Positions 53,090 through 61,018 of a DNA stretch of 64,000 nucleotides are shown here, piece after piece. The notes below the pieces were generated by a model. The model was not told the origin of the DNA and searched no databases. It saw only the letters and a list, made by a program, of their open reading frames with translations. A program made the position numbers and the translations under genes. How positions within the stretch are numbered: the stretch's first letter is position 1; each line of letters begins with the position of its first letter. The stretch is from Ignavibacteriales bacterium (GTDB lineage Bacteria; Bacteroidota; Ignavibacteria; UBA10030): positions 1 through 64,000 of the forward strand of contig JAPLFQ010000016.1 in NCBI GenBank assembly GCA_026390595.1. Reading direction: 5' to 3'.

Positions 53090-53383
53090 TTACTTCACTG
53101 CATCTGAGACAAAGGGGAGAAGTGCGAGATGGCGCGCCCGCTTGATGGCGGTGACGAGCATCCGTTGATGTCTGGCGCATGTTCCCGTGATACGCTTGGG
53201 AATAATTCGACCCTGCTCAGACACGAAGCGTTGAAGTTTCTTGTCGGCCTTGTAATCAACAAAATCTTCCTTGTTGTCACAGAAGCGGCACGTACGCTTC
53301 TTTCTTACCTGACCAGATGAGCCACGCTGTGAGGAGCCGCGGCGATCGCCCTGACGGCTTGTGCTGTTCCTTGTATATGCCAT
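53090..53383 (-). CDS. rpsR: 30S ribosomal protein S18
   Basis: 97 residues. The S18 core is [20 protein letters not shown] and [20 protein letters not shown]. An N-terminal extension of about 30 residues rich in Ser, Arg and Gly precedes [10 protein letters not shown], whose two cysteines may bind zinc together with CARH. It lies 63 bases after rpsF. The ssb gene often found between rpsF and rpsR is absent. Confidence 0.96.
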   Translation of the reverse strand: MAYTRNSTSRQGDRRGSSQRGSSGQVRKKRTCRFCDNKEDFVDYKADKKLQRFVSEQGRIIPKRITGTCARHQRMLVTAIKRARHLALLPFVSDAVK

Positions 53384-53446
53384 TGTTAAAATTCCTTTGA
53401 AATATTTCCAGAGATCGATGAGTTAGTCGAGACCCGAAATGACGGC

Positions 53447-53887
53447 TCAGGCCGGTGCCACTGTTGGCGCCTGTGTCGGAGCCGCCGCCGCTTCCGGCGC
53501 TACGGGCTTCGGTGCTTCTTCCGGTTTGACCTCTGCTGCGGGCTGTTCAGCAGCAAGAAGAGCCGCAGCGGTGCGGGCCTTCAGTGCTCGCTTGTCAAGC
53601 ACGAGAGACAGGTACCGGAGCACGTTCTCATCGAGGAAATAATGCCGTTCAAGTTTCGCGATGACTTCACCGGGTGCGCTGAATTCGATGACGACATAGA
53701 AACCGTTGTTCTTTTTCCTGATCGGATAGGCAAAGCGCTTCCGTCCCCATTTCACGAACTCGCGGATTTCTCCGCCGTTTTTAATAATGAGGTCCTTCAC
53801 TTTCTCGATCACCGCATCGATTTGATGGTCATCGAGGGAAGCATTGACAATGAAGGTCGTTTCGTAGACCCGTTTTACGTCTGACAT
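53447..53887 (-). CDS. rpsF: 30S ribosomal protein S6
   Basis: 146 residues. S6 motifs: VYETTFIVNASLDDHQIDAV, GRKRFAYPIRKKNNGFYVVI and HYFLDENVLRYLSLVLDK. The last 40 residues form an Ala/Pro/Glu-rich tail (PVAPEAAAAPTQAPTVAP) that is not part of the fold. The 71-base leader after pth includes a CCGGCT/AGCCGG hairpin. Confidence 0.96.
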   Translation of the reverse strand: MSDVKRVYETTFIVNASLDDHQIDAVIEKVKDLIIKNGGEIREFVKWGRKRFAYPIRKKNNGFYVVIEFSAPGEVIAKLERHYFLDENVLRYLSLVLDKRALKARTAAALLAAEQPAAEVKPEEAPKPVAPEAAAAPTQAPTVAPA

Positions 53888-53924
53888 GGTGCTTGTTCCC
53901 TTTGGACTGGTATGAGATTCGGCC

Positions 53925-53950
53925 CCGGCTGTTTGCGTTGAGCAAGCCGG
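53925..53950 (-). promoter_or_regulatory. Leader hairpin before rpsF, possible S6:S18 site
   Basis: CCGGCT and AGCCGG (53945-53950 with 53925-53930) form a stem with a 14-base loop, 37 bases before the rpsF ATG. Some bacterial rpsF leaders bind the S6:S18 complex for autoregulation, but I cannot match this hairpin to that motif with certainty. No T-tract is present. Confidence 0.25.
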
Positions 53951-53958
53951 AGCAGGGT

Positions 53959-54564
53959 TTATGGATTATGTGTTGGATCTTGTTCGGATGATTGTTTCTT
54001 GTTGAACTCGTTCATTGACCTGGCCATTCCCTCTGTCACAGCGAGGAGGCATGCTTGAGCGGCATCGTCTACCATAGTGTCAATCACGGGACGTTCGACT
54101 GCCGTGAACTGCTCTAGAACAAATTCGGCCAGCAGGTCTTTCTCCTTCGGCATCGAGGAAGAGGCAATCCCGCACCGGAGCCGCGGAAACTCTTCTGACT
54201 GCAGGTGGTAGATGATCGAGGAGAGGCCGTTGTGCCCGCCGTCGCTTCCCCGCAGACGGAGTCGAAGCTGGCCCAGTGGAATCTGAAAATCATCACAGAC
54301 GACGAGGAACTGCTCTGGTGTGACCCCGAACTCCTCCTGGATTTCCATCACCGCAAGACCGCTTTGATTCATGTAAGTCTGAGGTTTCACGATGGCCAGC
54401 GGTGTCTCGCCGGCTTCTCCTCTGGCGATCAGATATTCGCCCCGACCTTCTTTGAAAGAACACCTGAGCCGTCGCGCAATTCTGTCGGCAACTTCGAACC
54501 CGATGTTATGCCTCGTTCCGGAATACCTGCCTTCAGGATTGCCAAGTCCGATGACAAAGAACAT
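53959..54564 (-). CDS. pth: Peptidyl-tRNA hydrolase
   Basis: 201 residues. Family motifs: VIGLGNPEGRYSGTRHNIGF (with the catalytic His), KPQTYMNQSGLAV and VVCDDFQIPLGQLRLRLRGS followed by DGGHNGLSSIIYHL. Recycles peptidyl-tRNA that drops off the ribosome. It sits between rplY and rpsF, the usual rplY-pth order. Confidence 0.96.
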   Translation of the reverse strand: MFFVIGLGNPEGRYSGTRHNIGFEVADRIARRLRCSFKEGRGEYLIARGEAGETPLAIVKPQTYMNQSGLAVMEIQEEFGVTPEQFLVVCDDFQIPLGQLRLRLRGSDGGHNGLSSIIYHLQSEEFPRLRCGIASSSMPKEKDLLAEFVLEQFTAVERPVIDTMVDDAAQACLLAVTEGMARSMNEFNKKQSSEQDPTHNP

Positions 54565-54586
54565 AGGTTAGCGAATCAGAACAAAA

Positions 54587-55327
54587 TTACTTTTTGTCTG
54601 CTGCAGGAGCTTTGCCGCCGGCAGCGGGAGCTTTTCCGCCGACAGTGGGAGCTTTGCCGCCTGAGCCCTCTTTGGCGCCTTCTTCCGCACCATCCTCAGG
54701 CTTCTTGCCCTTGGTGATGACTTCCGGTTCGGCTGCCGCTTCTGCCACCACCGCACCCGGAACTGCCTCAGCTTCCTTCAGGACGGTCGGCGGAACCACA
54801 GCCACGACGGTGCTGCTCTCGTTTTCGAGCACTTTGACGTTCGGGATCGAAAGGTCCCGGACGTGGATCGACTTGTTGATCTCAAGACCCTCGACATTCA
54901 ACTCGATGCGATCAGGGATGTTCTTTGGCAGGCACGAGATGCGCAGACGGTGGATGATGTGCTGCAGGATGCCACCATCACGGACGCCTTGCGCTGTCCC
55001 CTTGACTGACACCGGCACCTCTATCGTCACCTCTTCGTTCTCGTTCAAACCGAAGAGATCGAAGTGGACCGGACGGTCTGTGACGGGATCAAACTGCACA
55101 TCGCGCAGGATGCACATGTGCTTCGAACCGTCGTCGAGCGTGAGATTGATAACGCTTGCCGCCGAAGATTTGTACAAAGGCTGCAGGACCAATTCCCCAA
55201 TGGCAATTGGAATATTGTTTTGTCCGTGGCCGTAATAAATCCCCGGAACTTTGCCCTGCCTGACCAATAGTTTGGCTTTTTTCCCGATGTCCGTTCGGAC
55301 TTCAGCGGTGACTGCTATTTCTGACAT
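54587..55327 (-). CDS. rplY: 50S ribosomal protein L25 / general stress protein Ctc
   Basis: 246 residues. The L25 5S-rRNA-binding domain (VTAEVRTDIGKKAKLLVRQ, IPGIYYGHG-type loop) is followed by the TL5/CTC beta-domain with HFDLFGLNENEEVTIEVPVS and NVEGLEINKSIHVRDL. The C-terminal tail (about 195-246) is low complexity: Ala/Glu-rich, then three GGKAP units of 7 residues separated by TV or AA. In-frame length changes at this repeat would be tolerated. It lies 26 bases after prs. Confidence 0.95.
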   Translation of the reverse strand: MSEIAVTAEVRTDIGKKAKLLVRQGKVPGIYYGHGQNNIPIAIGELVLQPLYKSSAASVINLTLDDGSKHMCILRDVQFDPVTDRPVHFDLFGLNENEEVTIEVPVSVKGTAQGVRDGGILQHIIHRLRISCLPKNIPDRIELNVEGLEINKSIHVRDLSIPNVKVLENESSTVVAVVPPTVLKEAEAVPGAVVAEAAAEPEVITKGKKPEDGAEEGAKEGSGGKAPTVGGKAPAAGGKAPAADKK

Positions 55328-55353
55328 TGTACCTTCTCCTCAGTTATACTGAA

Positions 55354-56301
55354 CTAATAAATCTTATCCTTGTCGACGTCAAAGAGCGAGCTTATTGACT
55401 GATTGTTGTGTGTACGAATAATCGCTTCTGCGAAGATCTTTGCGACGGACCGCAGTTCAATCTTTGACGAGTCCGATCGAAGCGGGACGCTGTCTGTGAC
55501 GATGACCGAGGTCACTTCTGATTCGTTGATTCGCTCCATCGCTTTGCCAGAGAGAATGGGGTGCGTGCATGCCCCGTAGATATCTCTCGCTCCCTTTTCC
55601 CGAAGCGCCTTCACCGCGTTGACGAATGTCCCGGCAGTGTCGATCAGGTCATCGACGATCAGTATGTTCTTTCCGTTAGCGTTTCCGATGATGTTCAGTA
55701 CTTCGACTTCATTCGCTTTCGGACGTCTCTTGTCGATCAAGACGAGTTCGGCGTCGAGTCGGCGCGCATACGAGCGGGCCATTTTCAGGCTGCCCACGTC
55801 GGGGGACGCGACGGCCAGGTTCGGGATCTTCTTCTTCCGGAAATAATCGGCGAAGACCGCTGATGCGTACAAGTGATCGAGCGGAATATCAAAGAATCCC
55901 TGAATCTGTGCTGCGTGTAAATCCATGGTGATGACACGGTCGGCGCCGGCTTCCGTGATCAGGTTCGCAACAAGCTTCGCAGTTACCGACACGCGAGGCT
56001 GATCCTTTCTGTCCTGGCGGGCGTATCCGAAATAGGGGATCACCGCGGTGATCCTCCGTGCAGATGCGCGACGTGCCGCATCGATCAATATCAGGAGCTC
56101 CAGCAAATTCTCCGCCGGAGGTTGAGTCGACTGGACGATGAAGACGTCGTCGCCTCTGATGTTGTCAGTATATTTGACCCAAATCTCGCCGTCACTGAAA
56201 CTCTTCAACTCGATCCGACCCAACGGAATGCCCGCCGCTTTCGCTATTTTCTCTGCCAGCGGACGGTTTGCTCTGCCCGAGAAGATCTTGAGATCACTCA
56301 T
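55354..56301 (-). CDS. prs: Ribose-phosphate pyrophosphokinase
   Basis: 315 residues. Makes PRPP from ribose-5-phosphate and ATP. Motifs: IFSGRANRPLAEKIAKAAGI, SDGEIWVKYTDNIRGDDVFI, PYFGYARQDRKDQPR, DLHAAQIQGFFDIPLDHLYA and the PRPP loop ILIVDDLIDTAGTFVNA. First protein gene of the leftward prs-rplY-pth-rpsF-rpsR-rplI set. Its upstream leader contains the tRNA-like hairpin element at 56362-56442 and, beyond that, tRNA-Gln. Confidence 0.96.
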   Translation of the reverse strand: MSDLKIFSGRANRPLAEKIAKAAGIPLGRIELKSFSDGEIWVKYTDNIRGDDVFIVQSTQPPAENLLELLILIDAARRASARRITAVIPYFGYARQDRKDQPRVSVTAKLVANLITEAGADRVITMDLHAAQIQGFFDIPLDHLYASAVFADYFRKKKIPNLAVASPDVGSLKMARSYARRLDAELVLIDKRRPKANEVEVLNIIGNANGKNILIVDDLIDTAGTFVNAVKALREKGARDIYGACTHPILSGKAMERINESEVTSVIVTDSVPLRSDSSKIELRSVAKIFAEAIIRTHNNQSISSLFDVDKDKIY

Positions 56302-56361
56302 AATCGGACCTGCGATGACGATTCGACATGGTTAAGCAGATCTGTTAGCCGATCCGCGTTC

Positions 56362-56442
56362 CTGGGGTGCCAGGGATCTCCGCTGAAAGCGGATGCGCCT
56401 TTGGCGCAGAACCTGGGAATGCCCGTCAGAAAAGCTGACGGG
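56362..56442 (-). repeat. Hairpin element that repeats the 3' half of tRNA-Gln
   Basis: Bases 56362-56378 are identical to the discriminator, acceptor 3' strand, T-stem 3' strand and last T-loop bases of the intact tRNA-Gln (56594-56610). Bases 56409-56421 are identical to its T-loop start, T-stem 5' strand and variable loop (56611-56623). Between them sit 30 bases (56379-56408) forming two perfect adjacent hairpins: TCCGC/GCGGA with a 5-base loop and TGCGCC/GGCGCA with a 3-base loop. Next, in the anticodon-arm position, is a third hairpin CCCGTCAG/CTGACGGG (56422-56442). The tRNA 5' half is missing. It may be a REP-like element or an attachment-site relic. Confidence 0.7.
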
Positions 56443-56593
56443 ATGCCTGCCTTTGTTCTCCCGCACTCTTCCTCCATTGTGACGCAATATTCTGTCGGCC
56501 TGATCGCTTGACTGTCCGATACTAAACTTTTATTCTGTCTTACTCAGCAACACGCAGACGATATACATGAGCCGACCCATGTTACTGATCTTG

Positions 56594-56665
<72 letters not shown>

Positions 56666-56773
56666 ATGGAGATAAAGAGCGAATCCCAAAAAGTGCCCTC
56701 AGCAAAAGCGAAGCGAGCTACTTCCCGTCGCGGTGGGGAATGCAGGCTGACCGTTGAAAAAGGGGCCACTTTA

Positions 56774-56810
56774 CAAAAAACAAAGCCCAACTCAGAAAAG
56801 AATTGGGCTT
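56774..56810 (-). terminator. Rho-independent terminator of the M14 peptidase gene
   Basis: AAGCCCAA (minus strand, 56810-56803) pairs with TTGGGCTT (56790-56783) across a 12-base loop; the tail on the minus strand is TGTTTTTTGT. Confidence 0.87.
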
Positions 56811-56877
56811 CTAAGATAGCCAAAATGGGGCTAGTAGTCAACGAAATTCTCGAAATCGCAGTCCACGATGCACCGTT

Positions 56878-59490
56878 TCAGTCAGGTTGCGGCAGGAACA
56901 GGATCGAATTCAACAGGAGCTTCTCGAGTCCGGACCAGAACCGTCTGAATGTAATATTTTCAGCGAAAAGGACCGCCCTGCCACGTCCGATGCGGAAATC
57001 CTGTATGTATGCCGACTCGGAGATCTTCTGTGCCTTCTCTTTGGTGGCATAGCCGCTCGTTTGAACCGAGTCTTTGGCAAACCTGGCTACGTTATGACCT
57101 GTTTCGCTCAGATCGAGGGGAAGGGCGTCGTTCTTCAAAACATAAATCTCTCTTGGAACCCCGAATCCAATGGGGTGAGTCGTGTCAACGAGAACCCTGA
57201 AAATCGTCCCGGGAATCCGTCCCAGCCTGTCCTTTTCTTCTTTTTCGAACAGCGTTTGACGTTTGCTAAGCTCCTTCTTTGACTTCTCCTGCTCCTTTTC
57301 CTCCTTGGACTTCTCATCCTCTTTCTTCTCGGCCCTGGGTGATGCGCCGGTGATTCCTGATTTCCCCTTCGTCATGAATTGGGCTCCGCCTTCAATCCCG
57401 ATCAAAACGCCTCCGTTCTGGATCCATCTCTTCAGTTTCTCGGTCTTTGCACTATCAAATGCCGATTGATAATTCGAGGCATCCGGTAGAATGATCACAT
57501 CGAACTTCGAGAGGTCGGCATCCGCCAACTCGGTGGTTCGGACTCCGGTAAATGGCATATGCAATTCCCGTTCGAAGAGGAACCAAAGCTCTCCATAATC
57601 GTTCGAACTCACCGGAGGTCCGGCAGCGATGGCGATGTTCGCCTTCTTCATCGGAGCGATATAGCTTGAGCCCAGGCTGATACCGTTGTCAGTGAGACCA
57701 GTCGCGGCACTGTAGACATCGACGCCAAGTGTTTTGGCCAACGTCTCGATATCATCGGCAAGGGAATCACCGTTCGAGCCTGCGAAAGCTACAACGGTGC
57801 CGGCGACGAAATGCTGACCGGCGGTTTCGAAGGGACGACGGGCGACCGAAAGCGCATGTCCGCGCTCGAGTAGCTGCCAAACTAATTGAACTGCGCCGTT
57901 GCGCTGCCATGGGATGAGATATGCGTACGCGTGCTTGTCGCCGATAATGCGGCCGGCGGTTTGAACAGGGGCATCTATCCGGATGGACGCCGATGGCAGG
58001 GGAGACTGGGAGGCCCATGCCTTGAGTCCTGACGCTATAGGAAGCGACCATGCGGATACATCATAGAAGAAAGTATCGCGGACTGCTGTGACAGGTTCCA
58101 GCAATGTCTTCACGAGTCGAGCCTGCGGCTGAACGGTTGAAACGAAATAGGTCCCTTTTGGAATCTTTTCCCTGGTCCATTTAGATGTATAATACTCCTG
58201 AACCTGAAGTGCAACCGCATCGGTCAGCTGATGCACTTCGATTCCCTGTCGGAGAAGTGTCTCGATAACTTTGTTCGAGCGGGTGGGGTCTTCGGTGTTG
58301 CTGATGAGATACCCTTTGATGAGTCCGACGGACTGAGGAGCTGTGATCCAGAAACCGTAGAAATCCTCGATCCGTTCTTTTTTGTTCGTCACGCTTGTCT
58401 CGAGTGTTGCTATGCTTGTCACAAAATGATTGCGGGCGCGGTGCCTGAGCGTTAGAATTTCTCCGTTCGGTTTTCGAACTGCAAGGCTCGCGCGGGAACC
58501 GCCGGCTTGTTCGTATGTCATGCCGACAGCGCCATTGAACGTTGGCCAGGAATCGCCGTAGCCCGGATAGAACATATCAAACTGCTCTCCGACGTAGTAC
58601 GACAACCCAAGTTTGTCAAATGCCTCGGCGTTCCCCTTGCCGAAGATCTTTCCCCATTTCAGAACTTCGGATGGGAGCGACTCGTGTACCGGAACCGCCG
58701 CGGGGAAGAAGAAGTACGAACTTGAGTATCCCATTTCGTGATAATCGACGTGAACATGCGGCATCCAGGTCCGATAGAGCTGAACACGTGCACGGGTTTC
58801 CTGTTGCGTCTGCCATGACAGATCACGGTTCAGGTCGAAGAAGTAGTGGTTCGTCCTGCCTCCCGGCCACGATTCGCTGTGTTCTAGGGAGGAGGGATTG
58901 AGATTTGGCTTCGTCCCGAGCACGGAGTTCACCCACTGAACATAGCGCTCGTGTCCGTCCGGGTTCACATTCGGGTCGATGATCACAATCGCGTTTTCAA
59001 GAATTGACTGTGTCCGGCTGTCTGTGCCGGCACAGAGTTGATATGCCACTGCCATTGCCGCTTCGGGGGAGGAAGCCTCGTTGCCGTGCACACCGTACGA
59101 AAGATACACGATGACAGGAAGCGTGGACATGATTGCTTCCGCTTCTCCTTTCGTTTGGAATGTCCTCGGATCGGTCAACCGAATATTCGCGCGTCTGATT
59201 TCTTCGAGCCGTCCCAGGTTGCCGGGTGAACTGACAATGAAAACCTGAAGGGACCTGTGCTCGTTTGTTTCGCCGTAGGGGACACGACGTATACGATCGG
59301 ATGAGGCAACAAGCTTGTCGAAAACGGCATTGATCGATGCATGCGTCGTAAAGCGTTCACCAATCTCGTAGCCGAGCACAGACTCTGGCGTGATGACGGC
59401 GCGGTTGTGCGTGCCGCCGGGGAAAAACTCCGGTACTCTTTGAGCGTATGCGCTGCAGGTGATAAGAAGAGCAAACAAAAGTCGTTTCAT
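56878..59490 (-). CDS. Exported M14-family zinc carboxypeptidase
   Basis: 870 residues with a signal peptide (RLLFALLITCSAYA). The M14 domain has VYLSYGVHGNEASSPEAAMA (zinc His and Glu), IIDPNVNPDGHERYVQWVN (substrate-binding region) and a later zinc His in MPHVHVDYHEMGYSSSYFF. About 400 C-terminal residues follow, with a glutamine-amidotransferase-like ILPDASNYQ...GVLIGIEGGAQFM segment and a highly charged stretch (RAEKKEDEKSKEEKEQEKSK, near 705-730). Probably degrades peptides or cell-wall material outside the cytoplasm. GGAG before 59490 sets the start. Confidence 0.87.
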   Translation of the reverse strand: MKRLLFALLITCSAYAQRVPEFFPGGTHNRAVITPESVLGYEIGERFTTHASINAVFDKLVASSDRIRRVPYGETNEHRSLQVFIVSSPGNLGRLEEIRRANIRLTDPRTFQTKGEAEAIMSTLPVIVYLSYGVHGNEASSPEAAMAVAYQLCAGTDSRTQSILENAIVIIDPNVNPDGHERYVQWVNSVLGTKPNLNPSSLEHSESWPGGRTNHYFFDLNRDLSWQTQQETRARVQLYRTWMPHVHVDYHEMGYSSSYFFFPAAVPVHESLPSEVLKWGKIFGKGNAEAFDKLGLSYYVGEQFDMFYPGYGDSWPTFNGAVGMTYEQAGGSRASLAVRKPNGEILTLRHRARNHFVTSIATLETSVTNKKERIEDFYGFWITAPQSVGLIKGYLISNTEDPTRSNKVIETLLRQGIEVHQLTDAVALQVQEYYTSKWTREKIPKGTYFVSTVQPQARLVKTLLEPVTAVRDTFFYDVSAWSLPIASGLKAWASQSPLPSASIRIDAPVQTAGRIIGDKHAYAYLIPWQRNGAVQLVWQLLERGHALSVARRPFETAGQHFVAGTVVAFAGSNGDSLADDIETLAKTLGVDVYSAATGLTDNGISLGSSYIAPMKKANIAIAAGPPVSSNDYGELWFLFERELHMPFTGVRTTELADADLSKFDVIILPDASNYQSAFDSAKTEKLKRWIQNGGVLIGIEGGAQFMTKGKSGITGASPRAEKKEDEKSKEEKEQEKSKKELSKRQTLFEKEEKDRLGRIPGTIFRVLVDTTHPIGFGVPREIYVLKNDALPLDLSETGHNVARFAKDSVQTSGYATKEKAQKISESAYIQDFRIGRGRAVLFAENITFRRFWSGLEKLLLNSILFLPQPD

Positions 59491-59517
59491 GCTGACTCCG
59501 GTTGGGAAAGGTGTTTG

Positions 59518-59548
59518 CCAATGTACTCCAAAAACGTAGAAATCCAAA
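59518..59548 (-). promoter_or_regulatory. Promoter of the M14 peptidase gene
   Basis: Minus strand TTTG (59548-59545), 19 bases, TACATTGG (59525-59518), 27 bases before the start. The only exact-motif case with a 19-base spacer. Confidence 0.45.
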
Positions 59549-59559
59549 GTCATGTCATA

Positions 59560-59590
59560 TTGCATCTCGGGACACAATTGGGTATTTTAA
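59560..59590 (+). promoter_or_regulatory. Promoter of bioY
   Basis: TTG (59560-59562), 20 bases, TATTTTAA (59583-59590), 29 bases before the bioY ATG. Back to back with the M14 promoter. Confidence 0.5.
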
Positions 59591-59619
59591 CTCACACACC
59601 CTTTTTGAGGAGCGCATCT

Positions 59620-60225
59620 ATGTTGGACGTCAAGCAGGCATCACTCTCACGATTGGTCGCCCTGGGGAGTGAGCATATCGTCGCACAGGTTTTTTGGATC
59701 GTCTCGTTCGCTGTCTTCACAGCGATCGGAGCACAGATAGAAATCCCGCACCATCCTATTCCGTTTACGCTGCAAACATTCTTCGTCCTTCTTGCAGGGG
59801 GATTGCTGGGCAAGCGAAACGGTTTCCTCAGCATGTTGATGTATCTCGGAATGGGGGCGATTGGAATGCCTGTCTTTTCCAGCGGATCGGCCGGTCTGGC
59901 CAGGCTCCTCGGTCCTTCAGGCGGGTACCTTCTGAGCTTTCCCATTGCCGCGTACTTGATCGGCTATCTTGTTTCGCTGCGTCCTGAGTCGCTCAGGGTA
60001 GTCGAAGGTCGCCTCAGTCAGTATCTGGTGACGTACGCGTGGGGGGTGACCGCCATGACTCTTGGACTCATTCTGATTTTCGCATTTGGAACGGCGCAGT
60101 TGAATGCTGTGTACTACCACAACTGGAACTCTTCATTCACTGCGGGCTTTTTGATTTTTTCCTGGTGGGACTTGCTGAAGCTCGTTGCCGCAGCAGGTAT
60201 TTGGAAGGAACTGAGCCGGTCTTAG
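59620..60225 (+). CDS. bioY: BioY family biotin transporter (S component)
   Basis: 201 residues with about six membrane segments. BioY motifs: TAIGAQIEIPHHPIPFTLQT, FVLLAGGLLGKRNGFLSMLM, YLGMGAIGMPVF and LLGPSGGYLLSFPIAAYLIG. It captures biotin for an ECF-type ABC transporter or works alone. No energising bioM/bioN (ATPase or T component) is adjacent. GAGGAG seven bases before 59620 sets the start. Confidence 0.93.
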   Translation: MLDVKQASLSRLVALGSEHIVAQVFWIVSFAVFTAIGAQIEIPHHPIPFTLQTFFVLLAGGLLGKRNGFLSMLMYLGMGAIGMPVFSSGSAGLARLLGPSGGYLLSFPIAAYLIGYLVSLRPESLRVVEGRLSQYLVTYAWGVTAMTLGLILIFAFGTAQLNAVYYHNWNSSFTAGFLIFSWWDLLKLVAAAGIWKELSRS

Positions 60226-60251
60226 GCTTCAATGTAAGAGGGTGCTTAACA

Positions 60252-60290
60252 GAAAGCCGCTTGAGTATCAAGCGGCTTTCGTGTTTCTAT
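60252..60290 (+). terminator. Terminator of bioY
   Basis: GAAAGCCGCTTGA (60252-60264) pairs perfectly with TCAAGCGGCTTTC (60268-60280) around a GTA loop, followed by GTGTTTCTA. Confidence 0.8.
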
Positions 60291-60340
60291 GCTGGCTTCG
60301 TGTGGATACAGTGGGTGTTCTTGTCAGACGTCGCCGATCG

Positions 60341-61009
60341 CTAAAACTTCAGATGCTGTTCCCACCTTGCGAAGAGTTCTGCGGTCGCTTTCACGTCGCC
60401 CAGACAGTAGTTGGCGATATCCTGAAATCTCTTCTGCCCAAATAACCTCCCAAGATCGAGTCCTGTCACGCCATGGGATTTCGGACTCTCAATCCCGAAC
60501 GACTTACAGTAGAAGTCGAGACTGAACTTGCGCGTGGCCCCGTAGAACGTCAGCTGGTCAAGGAGATCGCAGTGGACGTTGGAATCGTAACGGTAGGGCA
60601 TCAGGTTCCGGCTCGGCTGTACCTGCAGGATGGCCGAACGGAGCATCAGAAACGGGCAGTCGAATCCGCGTCCGTTGAAGGTGATGAACTGCTCGTACTT
60701 CGTGATATCGTTCCAGAAGTGACCCAGGATTTCTGTTTCCGGACAAGAGACGAACTGAATCTGGCCGTCTTCTGAGACCGAGTCGCCCGCGTGGTCGGAT
60801 TGGAAGATGACTTTGCCGCGATTGGTGTCAGGGTTGAGCATGCCGATCGCGATAATCTGGGCGGTCGCCGGGTACAGGCTCAGCTTCTGGATCGCTTCCG
60901 TGCGCTGCGCCTCCGTTTCGGCGAATTTCAAAAGATATTCCTGGCGAACCTCGTCGAACGACTCGAATGGATAGCCCAGGGTTTCGATGTCAAGCACTAC
61001 GCGGGCCAT
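60341..61009 (-). CDS. Predicted 3'-5' exonuclease (PolB-like, DEDD fold)
   Basis: 222 residues. The DnaQ-like core has VVLDIETLGYP (Asp and Glu of Exo I), ITFNGRGFDCPFLMLRS (Exo II) and IANYCLGDVKATAELF (Exo III, Tyr and Asp, so DEDDy type). It corresponds to the PolB-like predicted exonuclease family and has no polymerase domain. Function in repair or turnover unknown. The gene is the last of a leftward set after the two AI-2E permease genes, 9 bases from the nearer one. Confidence 0.87.
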   Translation of the reverse strand: MARVVLDIETLGYPFESFDEVRQEYLLKFAETEAQRTEAIQKLSLYPATAQIIAIGMLNPDTNRGKVIFQSDHAGDSVSEDGQIQFVSCPETEILGHFWNDITKYEQFITFNGRGFDCPFLMLRSAILQVQPSRNLMPYRYDSNVHCDLLDQLTFYGATRKFSLDFYCKSFGIESPKSHGVTGLDLGRLFGQKRFQDIANYCLGDVKATAELFARWEQHLKF

Positions 61010-61018
61010 GGCGGTTCC

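Noticed and set aside
56362-56442. Reading the tRNA-like element as a T-box riboswitch for prs
   Set aside because: No T-box sequence or antiterminator/terminator pair, and prs is not an aminoacylation or amino-acid gene.
59341-59619. Upstream extension of bioY into the M14 peptidase gene
   Set aside because: The BioY family begins at the ATG at 59620, which has GAGGAG and a promoter in front.
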